In this document: positions 42,179-48,464 of the stretch, piece after piece
Layout of the letters: the number at the start of each line of letters is the position of its first letter
Numbering within the stretch: the stretch's first letter is position 1
Position numbers and translations under genes: made by a program
Notes under the pieces: model-generated
Told to the model about the DNA's origin: nothing
The model's database searches: none
Seen by the model: the letters and a program-made list of their open reading frames with translations, nothing else
Assembly: GCA_964559455.1 (NCBI GenBank)
Contig: CAZLHO010000019.1
Span: forward strand, 1 to 48,464
Direction of reading: 5' to 3'
DNA length: 48,464 nt
From: CAZLHO01 sp964559455
GTDB taxonomy: Bacteria > Krumholzibacteriota > Krumholzibacteriia > LZORAL124-64-63

Positions 42179-42386
42179 GATAGGCCCCTCTGCTGTCGTC
42201 CGGGACGCCGTGCGTGCCCGGCGTCGGGTGGCAGTCCAGACAATGCAATCGGCGGAGGGGGCGGCGTCAAGCATTCGTCCGCAGATTTTCCCTCTCGGGC
42301 CATCCCGGGTTCCTGTATTCTCCGGGCCTGGCGACCGCCCACTGCGGGACGCCCGTTCCCCGGACGTCATCGGAAAGTGCGGCGGC

Positions 42387-43160
42387 ATGGCCGAAGCCTG
42401 GGCCTCCATCTACTACCTCGCCCCGTTCGTCCCGGTCCTGTTGCTCGCCGGGACGACGACCTTTGTCTACCGCCTGGCCCGGCGCATCAGGACCGCGGCC
42501 CCCGGCTCCGCCCCGCCCTGGCGCCTCGCCGCGCTCCACGCCGCCCTGGTGATCGCGACCGCCTTGCCCGGCGGAGCCCTGACGCCGTTGGGGATCGCAG
42601 CGAACCTTCCGGTCCCCCTCGTCCTGCTGTGGCGACGGCGACGGCTCTCGGCGGGAGCGGCGGACGCCACCTCGGAGGCCGCGCCGGAGGGCCCGCGCCG
42701 CTCGGCGAAGCGCCTGGCCTGGCTGATCGGTGCGACGGGCGCCCTGGCGCCCTGGCTGGTGGGCCTGGGCGTGAAGTTCTACCTGCAGTCCCGGGGACAG
42801 CCGACCTATCCCGTCCGGGACTTCCTGGCGCCTGGATCCGTCCTCCCCCTGCTGGGACTGTCGCTGCTCAACTGGTCCTCGCCGCTGGTGGTCCTGGCTC
42901 TGATCACCCCCTTCGCATTGAAGGACCGGCCCGGCGACCCCGACCTGCGCCGGCGCAACCTTCTGCTGATCCGCCTGGCCTGGGTCGCGGGCCTGGCCGG
43001 GGCCGTCCCCGTCTTCAGGAGCGTCTTCTGGCGATTCGACGGCATGTACCTGCTCGTGCCCGTCGGACTGTACCTGGTTCCCCCGATGGTGTTGGCGAGC
43101 GGGGCGGGCTGGATCGTCTGGAGAATCCGCCACCGGGGCGGGGCGGGACGGGCGCCCTAG
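42387..43160 (+). CDS. Orphan integral membrane protein
   Basis: I do not recognise the family. The 257-residue protein shows about six hydrophobic segments (for example YYLAPFVPVLLLAGTTTFVY near residue 9, LAALHAALVIATALPGGAL near 47, and VLPLLGLSLLNWSSPLVVLALITPFAL near 155) with Arg-rich cytoplasmic loops, as the positive-inside rule would have it. ATG 42387 is the most sensible start since a hydrophobic segment starts close behind it; its ribosome binding site is poor. Nothing here indicates a transporter or enzyme family. It is divergent from hypE. Confidence 0.7.
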   Translation: MAEAWASIYYLAPFVPVLLLAGTTTFVYRLARRIRTAAPGSAPPWRLAALHAALVIATALPGGALTPLGIAANLPVPLVLLWRRRRLSAGAADATSEAAPEGPRRSAKRLAWLIGATGALAPWLVGLGVKFYLQSRGQPTYPVRDFLAPGSVLPLLGLSLLNWSSPLVVLALITPFALKDRPGDPDLRRRNLLLIRLAWVAGLAGAVPVFRSVFWRFDGMYLLVPVGLYLVPPMVLASGAGWIVWRIRHRGGAGRAP

Positions 43161-43234
43161 TCCGTGCAACGTTTCCCCCCCGCGCTGCGTAGGTTCCGGC
43201 GCTGCCCTCGATCCCCCAACCGCTGGAGCCGACC

Positions 43235-44503
43235 ATGAACCCGACCCGTCGCCGTCCGACGCCCATCGTCCCGATCCTGGCCGCCCTCCTCCTGCTCGCC
43301 GCGGGCGCGGCCGCCGCCGAGACTACGGTCGTCGACGGCGTCCCCCACGTCCGCAACGCCGCCGTCCCCCGCGACGGCGTCGAGCATGTCCATCTGGACG
43401 AGATCTGGAGCGCCGGCGGCGAGGACGACGACGTTCTCTTCGGTCTGATCACCCGGGTCCGCGCCGACGCGGAGGGCAACCTCTACGTGCTGGACGGCCA
43501 GCTATCGCAGGCCCACGTCTACGACCGCGACGGCAACCGGCTGCGCAGCCTCTTCGGCGAAGGCGACGGCCCCGGCGAAATCCGCGGCCCCCGCGACCTC
43601 GTGCTGCTGGGCGACGGCCGCGTCGGCGCCGTCCAGGAGGTGCCCGGCCGGCTGATCATGGTCGACCGCGAGAACAACCCGGCCGGCATGCTGACCGTCG
43701 GCGGCCCCGGGGCCGACCGCGGCAACTTCTGCCAGACCTTCGGCGCCTTCGCCGGCGGCGGCGTGCTGCTGATGGCCGGCTTCCAGCAGGCTCCCGGCGA
43801 CGCCCCCAACACGCTGAAGCAGACCAGCTTCCTCTCGGCCTTCGACGCCGAGGGCCGCGAGACCGCCGCCTACTGCCGCGACGACCACGTCTTCGACTTC
43901 GGCAACTTCGTCTTCGAAGAGTCCCGCCACCTGGCCGGCTACTGGTGGAACGCGGCCGTCGCGGCGGACGGCCGCGCCTACGTCGCCCCCGCCCTGGACC
44001 GCTACGAGATCCGCGTCCACGCTCCCGACGGCGCCCTGGAGCGCGTGATCGAACGCGACTACGAGCCCGTGCGGCGCACCGGCGCCGAGAAGGCCGCCTT
44101 CGTCGAGACCGTCAAGGCGATCTACGCCGGAGCCCCGATCGAGGTCAAGGTCGAGCCGATGGACGTCGAGCCGGTCGTCCAGTCCATGCACCGCGGACTG
44201 CGCGCGCACGCCGACGGCACGCTCTGGGTGCTGACCGCGCGCGGCCTGCGCGACCAGCCCGACGGCGTGCTCGCCGCCTTCGACGTCTTCGATGCCGAGG
44301 GGATCTACGCGAAAAAGGTGGTGGTGCACGCCGAGGGCGACCCCGAGAACGACGCGGTCTTCTTCCTGGACGACGGGCGCGCGGTCGTGGTGACGGCCTT
44401 CGCCGACGCCACCCTGTCGCAGTTCACCGGCGCCAGCCTGCCCGACGACGGGACCGGCGACGCGGGCGGAATGATGCTGCGCTGCTGCCGCGTGCGGCGC
44501 TGA
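43235..44503 (+). CDS. Exported 6-bladed beta-propeller protein
   Basis: The 422-residue protein has a signal peptide (about 1-28, ending GAAAAE) and NHL/6-bladed-propeller repeats: ITRVRADAEGNLYVLDGQLSQAHVYDRDGNRLRSLFGEGDGPGEIRGPRDL near residue 70, typical of the 6-bladed beta-propeller (BF-type) proteins common in FCB bacteria. Blades end in D-G---R- motifs (DRYEIRVHAPDG, FDVFDAEG). Ligand or partner is unknown; no catalytic residues are evident. A CRDD and a C-terminal CC pair could form disulfides. The start has TGGAG upstream. Convergent with the YciI-like gene, gap 15 bases. Confidence 0.82.
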   Translation: MNPTRRRPTPIVPILAALLLLAAGAAAAETTVVDGVPHVRNAAVPRDGVEHVHLDEIWSAGGEDDDVLFGLITRVRADAEGNLYVLDGQLSQAHVYDRDGNRLRSLFGEGDGPGEIRGPRDLVLLGDGRVGAVQEVPGRLIMVDRENNPAGMLTVGGPGADRGNFCQTFGAFAGGGVLLMAGFQQAPGDAPNTLKQTSFLSAFDAEGRETAAYCRDDHVFDFGNFVFEESRHLAGYWWNAAVAADGRAYVAPALDRYEIRVHAPDGALERVIERDYEPVRRTGAEKAAFVETVKAIYAGAPIEVKVEPMDVEPVVQSMHRGLRAHADGTLWVLTARGLRDQPDGVLAAFDVFDAEGIYAKKVVVHAEGDPENDAVFFLDDGRAVVVTAFADATLSQFTGASLPDDGTGDAGGMMLRCCRVRR

Positions 44504-44518
44504 GCCTGGCCTCGGGGA

Positions 44519-44797
44519 TCAGATCTCGCCGAGCGCCAGCTGCCAGGGCCGGATCCGCCACGACGCCACCAGCCCCTCGCGGACGTAGGGGTCGGCGGCC
44601 GCGAAGCGCTCCGCCGGCGCGGGATCGTCGCCCCGGAAGACGAGCAGCGCCCCGTCGACGGGGTCGGCCAGGACGCCGGCCAGCGCCAGTTCGCCGCGCT
44701 CGACCGCGCCCTTCGCGAGGCCCAGATGCTCGTCCCGCAGGGGAACGCGCTTCTCGAGATAGCCTTCGACGTAGTCGTAGATCAGGACGTGGTGCAT
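44519..44797 (-). CDS. YciI-like (dimeric alpha-beta barrel) protein
   Basis: The 92-residue protein has the YCII-related layout: MHHVLIYDYVEGYLEKRVPLRDEHLGLAKGAVERGELALAGVLADPVDGALLVFRG, then PYVREGLVASWRIRPWQLAL. The conserved His/Asp pair of YciI is represented by H24 and D69. Family members are small dimeric proteins proposed to be enzymes or sensors; function is unknown. It begins 15 bases after the sigma-54 activator gene on the same strand and may be co-transcribed with it. GAAGGGAATC precedes the ATG. Confidence 0.85.
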   Translation of the reverse strand: MHHVLIYDYVEGYLEKRVPLRDEHLGLAKGAVERGELALAGVLADPVDGALLVFRGDDPAPAERFAAADPYVREGLVASWRIRPWQLALGEI

Positions 44798-44811
44798 GAA
44801 TCCGATTCCCT

Positions 44812-46272
44812 TCAGTTCCGGTTCCCGTCGGCTCCGCCCCGGGGGCGGAAATCCTCCTTGCGCAGCCCGTGCCGGCGCATCATCGCGTAGAGGGTGCGCG
44901 GGTTGAGGCCGGCCAGACGGGCGGCCTCGCCGATCCTGCCCCCCGCCTCACCCAGGACCTGGGCCAGATAGTCCCGCCGCAACGACGCCAGCACCTCCCG
45001 CTCGACCTCGCGCAGAGGCCGGCCCCGCCAGGACCGCGACGCCGGGCCGTCGCCTACGCCCTCGCGAACACCGCCGTCTCCGGTTGGAACGCCCGAGGCG
45101 ACCAGCTGGATGCCCGCGGGCAGATCCTCCGCCCGGATGAGAGCCTGGGTGGACAGCAGGGCGGTGCGCTCGATGACGTTGATCAGTTCGCGCACGTTGC
45201 CGGGCCAGTCGTAGCGGACGAGGGCCTCCTTCGCACCGGGCTCGAAGCCCTCGATGCGCCGGCCCAGGCTCATGTTGAAGTGCTCGAGGTAGCTGTGGGC
45301 CAGGCCGGGCACGTCCTCGCGCCGCTCGCGCAGCGGCGGCAGGCGGAGCGAGACCACGGCCAGCCGGTAGTAGAGGTCGGAACGGAAGCGGCCCGCGGCC
45401 ATCTCGTCCTCGAGATCGCGGTTCGTGGCCGCCATCAGCCGCACGTCGATGGGAACCGTCGCCTCGCTGCCCAGGCGCTGCACGACACGCTCCTCCAGCA
45501 CCCGCAGCAGCTTGACCTGCAGGTGCTGCGGCAGATCCCCGATCTCGTCGAGGAAGAGCGTTCCCCCGTGGGCCATCTCGAAGTAGCCGCGCCGGCTGCG
45601 GGTGGCGCCGGTGAAGGCCCCCTTCTCGTGTCCGAAGAGCTCGCTCTCGAGCAGCGTCTCGGGCAGCGCCGCGCAGTTCACGGCCAGGAACTGGCCGGCG
45701 CCCCGCGGCCCCTCCTGGTGGATGGCCCGGGCCAACCGCTCCTTGCCCACGCCGGTCTCCCCGAGCAGCAGCAGCGAACTGTCGGACTGGACGACTCTCC
45801 GCGCGATGTTCATGAACTGCTGCATGGCCGGGCTCTCGGAGATGAAATCCTGCAGGCTCGGCGGCTGGCGGACCCGGTCGCTGCGCATCTGGCGCTGGGA
45901 TTCGCGACGCCGTCGCTGCACCAGCGCCCGCAGGGCCTCGCCCATCCGCGCGTCGTCGAGGCCGGCGTTGAGCACGGCCATGCAGCCCGCGGCCAGGAAC
46001 GCGGCTCGCTCGTCCCGATCCTCGTTTTCGGTGACGATGACGACCTCTGGCTGTTCGGGCAGGCGCCTCATCGCAGCCAGGGCCTCGCCCGGCCGCGGCG
46101 CCAGACCCCAGCGGTCCATCAGGATCATGTCGACATCGCCGGAATCGAGCCGGGCCCAAAGGCCCTCGGGGTCGGTGCCGGCGGGCTCGACCAGTTCGAG
46201 GCGGCCGAGAATGCGAACCAATCGGTCGCGCAGATCGGTCTGTGCGGTGGATACGAGTACGCGCAATAACAC
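44812..46272 (-). CDS. Sigma-54-dependent activator with degenerate receiver domain
   Basis: The 486-residue protein has a receiver-like domain (about 1-122), a sigma-54 AAA+ domain with Walker A GETGVGKE (171-178), GAFTGA (218-223) and Walker B TLFLDEIGDL, and a C-terminal Fis helix-turn-helix (GEAARLAGLNPRTLYAMMRRHGL). It would activate sigma-54 promoters. The receiver keeps an Asp (D53) but its acidic pocket reads S-T-A-Q-T, and the Lys position near 101-104 is V-L-N-A, so phosphorylation is unlikely. I prefer GTG 46272, which has GGAGG 9 bases upstream, over the in-frame TTG 46278 only 3 bases from it. No kinase is adjacent. Two overlapping promoters are visible upstream. Confidence 0.9.
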   Translation of the reverse strand: MLLRVLVSTAQTDLRDRLVRILGRLELVEPAGTDPEGLWARLDSGDVDMILMDRWGLAPRPGEALAAMRRLPEQPEVVIVTENEDRDERAAFLAAGCMAVLNAGLDDARMGEALRALVQRRRRESQRQMRSDRVRQPPSLQDFISESPAMQQFMNIARRVVQSDSSLLLLGETGVGKERLARAIHQEGPRGAGQFLAVNCAALPETLLESELFGHEKGAFTGATRSRRGYFEMAHGGTLFLDEIGDLPQHLQVKLLRVLEERVVQRLGSEATVPIDVRLMAATNRDLEDEMAAGRFRSDLYYRLAVVSLRLPPLRERREDVPGLAHSYLEHFNMSLGRRIEGFEPGAKEALVRYDWPGNVRELINVIERTALLSTQALIRAEDLPAGIQLVASGVPTGDGGVREGVGDGPASRSWRGRPLREVEREVLASLRRDYLAQVLGEAGGRIGEAARLAGLNPRTLYAMMRRHGLRKEDFRPRGGADGNRN

Positions 46273-46295
46273 GGACAATCACCTCCGATCGGTCT

Positions 46296-46334
46296 ACAAT
46301 AACCGAATCTATCGGAAGATTCAATCCGATTCAA
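46296..46334 (-). promoter_or_regulatory. Two overlapping phased promoters for the sigma-54 activator gene
   Basis: On the minus strand GATTGAATC occurs twice with a 10-base period (46336-46328 and 46326-46318). Each contains TTGAAT as a -35. First copy: TTGAAT (46334-46329), 17-base spacer, TAGATT (46311-46306). Second copy: TTGAAT (46324-46319), 17-base spacer, TATTGT (46301-46296). Two matched promoters one helical turn apart could also be read as tandem operator half-sites. Confidence 0.55.
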
Positions 46335-46541
46335 TCTCGGCCATCCTCGCTTCCGGCCGAGTTGCTTTTGTTCAAGATTCTTTATTCAAAGGAGTTACAA
46401 AATCGGCTCTGGAATCCGAAAACGCGCACGATCCATGCCTTATAGGAGCGACGAGCATCATCACGCGGCCACGCCGCCCCGGCGAACCGCGGCTCGGCAA
46501 GACCCGGGGGGAAGAAGTCCGACACAAGGAGTGCGGCACAG

Positions 46542-46664
46542 ATGAACAGCAAGAACAAGAAGCCCGAGACCAAGAAGCAGCCCCAGAAGCCCATCTCGGC
46601 GAAGCCTGCCGGGGGCCCCAGCGCTTCGGCCAAGCCGTCGTCTCAGACGAGCACCAAGCGCTAA
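46542..46664 (+). CDS. Small 40-residue Lys-rich protein
   Basis: An ATG preceded by AAGGAG (10 bases upstream) opens a 40-codon frame that ends in TAA. The product, MNSKNKKPETKKQPQKPISA and then KPAGGPSASAKPSSQTSTKR, is basic (10 Lys and 1 Arg), low-complexity, without a hydrophobic segment, and probably disordered; it may bind nucleic acid or another acidic partner. It has no recognisable family. A textbook intrinsic terminator starts 10 bases after its stop and points the same way, which is the best evidence that this is a transcribed gene. The other strand of the same DNA reads as a hydrophobic frame, but it lacks such support. Confidence 0.65.
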   Translation: MNSKNKKPETKKQPQKPISAKPAGGPSASAKPSSQTSTKR

Positions 46665-46673
46665 CCCCGCGAC

Positions 46674-46712
46674 ACGGGGCGGCGTCCACAAGATGCCGCC
46701 CCGTTTTCTTTT
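46674..46712 (+). terminator. Rho-independent terminator of the small Lys-rich gene
   Basis: ACGGGGCGGC (46674-46683) and GCCGCCCCGT (46695-46704) form a perfect 10-bp stem with an 11-base loop, followed by TTTCTTTT (46705-46712). This is the only classical stem plus T-run I can see in the window. Confidence 0.9.
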
Positions 46713-46739
46713 CCCCCTCCCCGACGCTCCCTCCACGCT

Positions 46740-46767
46740 TTGATTCCCGCCCGATTCCCTGTAGAGT
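46740..46767 (+). promoter_or_regulatory. Candidate promoter of the OPT transporter gene
   Basis: TTGATT (46740-46745), a 16-base spacer and TAGAGT (46762-46767) would start transcription near 46774, giving a leader of about 88 bases before the TTG start. It lies just after the terminator of the small gene. Spacing is one base short of ideal, and the -10 fits 4 of 6. Confidence 0.4.
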
Positions 46768-46861
46768 AGCCAGCCGATCACCATGCACGGATCCACACCC
46801 CGGCGTTCCGGCGGACAGGGTTTCTCCGCCCGGCCTGGGGGCAGCCGACAAGGGGGCCACC

Positions 46862-48464
46862 TTGGACCACGATCCCAAGCAGAACATCGCAGGCCTGCCC
46901 GACAACGCGAGACGGCCGCTGGCCGAAGGGGAGCGCTACGTCCCGGTCGTGCCCGGGGACGACGTGCCCGAGATCACCGTGCGCTCGGTGAGCCTCGGCC
47001 TGGTGCTCTGCGCCGTCTTCGCCATGTCCGCGGCCTACGTGGCGCTGAAGCTGGGCCAAGGCATCGAGGCGGCGATCCCGATCGCGATCCTGGCCATCGG
47101 CTACTCGCAGATGGCCAAGCGGCGCAGCTCGATGCTCGAGAACGTGATCACCCAGTCGGTGGGCGCGAACAGCTCGCATGTCGTGGCCGGCGCGGTCTTC
47201 ACGATCCCCGCCCTGTTCATGCTCGCGCAGGAGGGCGTGATCGAGACCGCCCCTTCGATCTGGCAGATCATCGTCGTCTCGTTCCTGGGCGGCTGCCTCG
47301 GCGTGCTCTTCCTGATCCCGCTGCGGCATCACTTCATGGTCGAGATGCACGGCAAGTTCCCGTGGCCCGAGGGCACGGCGACAACCGAGATCATCCTCTC
47401 GGGAGAACGGGTCGGCGGGCAGGCCAGGATCCTGGCGATCTCCGCCGGCGTCGGCGCCCTCTACGACGGCGTCGTGATGACGCTGCACGCCATGGCCGAG
47501 CAGATCCAGTTCCGAGCCGTCTGGATCGGTTCCTTCATGCAGTCCCACTTCATGAAGATGTCGATGCTCAACAACGCGGCGATCATCGGCGTGGGCTACA
47601 TCATCGGGCCGCGCTACGCGGCGGTGATCTGCGCCGGATCGTTCACCTCGATGTTCCTGCTGGTGCCGCTGGTGCACGCCATCGGCCAGTTCGTGCCGGA
47701 CGTCATCGCGCCGGGCGCGGTGCCGATCGGCGAGATGAGCATCGACGCCGTCTTCCGCAACTACGTGCGGATCATCGGCGTCGGCGGCATCGCCGGGGCG
47801 GGCATCCTGGGCATCCTGCAGTCGATGCCCTCGATGATCCGCTCGATCGGCGCCAACCTGAAGGGCATGAAGAGCCAGGACAGGCGCGCCGCGACGGCGA
47901 TCCCGCGCACGGACCGCTCGCTGCCGGGCAGCTTCACGGCCGTCGGCGTGGTCATCTTCATGGTCTGCGCCTTCCTGTTCTTCTCCTTCGGCATCGGCCT
48001 CGACCGGGCCTTCGGCTACGCCCTGGTCGGCACCCTGCTGGTCACGGCGATCGCCTTCCTCTTCGCGCCGGTCTCGGCCCGCGCCATCGCCATCGTGGGC
48101 ACGAATCCCGTGTCGGGCATGACCATGCTGACCCTGATCGTCACCGGCCTGGTGATGGCCAAGATGGGCCTGACCGGCGCCCAGGGCATGTTCGTGACGA
48201 TGATGGTCGGCGGCGTGGTCTGCACGGCGCTGGCCGCCTCGGGCGCGCTGGCCTCGGACCTGAAGGTCGGCCATTGGATCGGCGCCACGCCGGCGAAGCA
48301 GCTGGCCCTGAAGTTCGTCGGCACCCTGGTCGCCGCCACCTTCTGCGGCATCGCCATGTGGCTGCTGTCGCAGCAGGGCGACGGCTTCGGCAGCGCGGCG
48401 ATTCCCGCCCCGCAGGCCTCGGCCATGAAGGAGATCCTGGTCGGCATCTTCGGCACCGAGGCGC
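46862..48464 (+). CDS. OPT-family oligopeptide transporter (3' end off the window)
   Basis: The frame runs from a TTG start with AAGGGGGCC upstream to the right edge, giving 534 visible codons and no stop. It has a soluble N-terminal stretch (about 1-40), then many TM helices with the OPT signature EITVRSVSLGLVLCAVFAMSAAYVALKLGQGIEAAIPIAI, NVITQSVGANSSHVVAGAVFTIPALFML, and GKFPWPEGTATTEIILSG. OPT proteins import oligopeptides (or metal-chelate complexes) with protons. It lies after the small gene and its terminator and has its own candidate promoter. The remaining part is cut off. Confidence 0.9.
   Translation, partial: MDHDPKQNIAGLPDNARRPLAEGERYVPVVPGDDVPEITVRSVSLGLVLCAVFAMSAAYVALKLGQGIEAAIPIAILAIGYSQMAKRRSSMLENVITQSVGANSSHVVAGAVFTIPALFMLAQEGVIETAPSIWQIIVVSFLGGCLGVLFLIPLRHHFMVEMHGKFPWPEGTATTEIILSGERVGGQARILAISAGVGALYDGVVMTLHAMAEQIQFRAVWIGSFMQSHFMKMSMLNNAAIIGVGYIIGPRYAAVICAGSFTSMFLLVPLVHAIGQFVPDVIAPGAVPIGEMSIDAVFRNYVRIIGVGGIAGAGILGILQSMPSMIRSIGANLKGMKSQDRRAATAIPRTDRSLPGSFTAVGVVIFMVCAFLFFSFGIGLDRAFGYALVGTLLVTAIAFLFAPVSARAIAIVGTNPVSGMTMLTLIVTGLVMAKMGLTGAQGMFVTMMVGGVVCTALAASGALASDLKVGHWIGATPAKQLALKFVGTLVAATFCGIAMWLLSQQGDGFGSAAIPAPQASAMKEILVGIFGTEA

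Noticed and set aside
46382..46633. Minus-strand hydrophobic 83-residue frame (contains MGFWGCFLVSGFLFLL)
   Set aside because: It is the complement of the Lys-rich gene (AAG codons become CTT), has no ribosome binding site, and the only terminator here is oriented for the plus strand.
1..48464. tRNA, rRNA, CRISPR arrays, insertion sequences, phage or conjugation genes
   Set aside because: I read every gap on both strands and saw no cloverleaf-like sequence, no regular spaced repeats, and no transposase, integrase or replication gene. A covariance-model scan could still find something short.

Overview
The window is a contiguous, very GC-rich (roughly 70%) bacterial chromosome segment with dense, short-spaced genes and no tRNA, rRNA, CRISPR array, insertion sequence or phage gene that I can see. 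The protein set suggests a Gram-negative member of the Fibrobacterota-Chlorobiota-Bacteroidota (FCB) superphylum, of the Krumholzibacteriota/Eisenbacteria type. It has many exported beta-propeller and FG-GAP/VCBS proteins, a C-terminal FlgD-like sorting domain, ASPIC/UnbV domains, TamA/TamB outer-membrane assembly, and a ToxR-like regulator fused to a TolB-like propeller. The taxonomic call is inference. No marker gene is present.

Layout. 1-8089 (mostly minus): a PD40 lipoprotein cut by the left edge, msrA, a REC-GGDEF protein, a metallophosphoesterase (plus), an SdrD_B/DNRLRE lipoprotein, a methyltransferase and a secreted SBBP propeller. 8275-13151: the ToxR/TolB-like regulator (plus), facing a minus-strand run of a peroxiredoxin, an MscS channel and a CorA transporter. 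13343-21776 (plus): a five-gene operon-like run of DUF21 protein, TerC, DUF481 barrel, TamA and TamB. 21770-31907: an exported amidase, two paralogous FG-GAP/ASPIC proteins on opposite strands, a class V aminotransferase, a saccharopine dehydrogenase-like protein, a sulfatase-superfamily lipoprotein and a beta-helix protein. 31924-36017 (minus): holo-ACP synthase, acetyl-CoA synthetase, a discrete acyl carrier protein, a KBL-type alpha-oxoamine synthase and a small orphan. 36318-42178: a DUF1028 protein, then a minus-strand operon of a glycyl-radical activase, a glycyl radical enzyme and an exported M64 metallopeptidase. 42387-48464: an orphan membrane protein, a 6-bladed propeller, a YciI-like protein, a sigma-54 activator with a degenerate receiver, a 40-residue Lys-rich protein with its own terminator, and an OPT-family transporter cut by the right edge.

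Main discoveries. (1) The peroxiredoxin at 12441-13151 has an in-frame UGA exactly where the peroxidatic cysteine belongs. A GC hairpin with a GGUC apical loop follows at the spacing of bacterial SECIS elements, so I read it as one selenoprotein, not two broken ORFs. (2) The glycyl radical enzyme matches trans-4-hydroxy-L-proline dehydratase (HypD) at every active-site position I could check. It is co-transcribed with its activase HypE and an exported metallopeptidase, which suggests use of hydroxyproline-rich protein. (3) A stand-alone ACP and AcpS are embedded with an acetyl-CoA synthetase and a KBL-like enzyme. (4) A short Lys-rich gene lies between a promoter region with phased repeats and a textbook intrinsic terminator.
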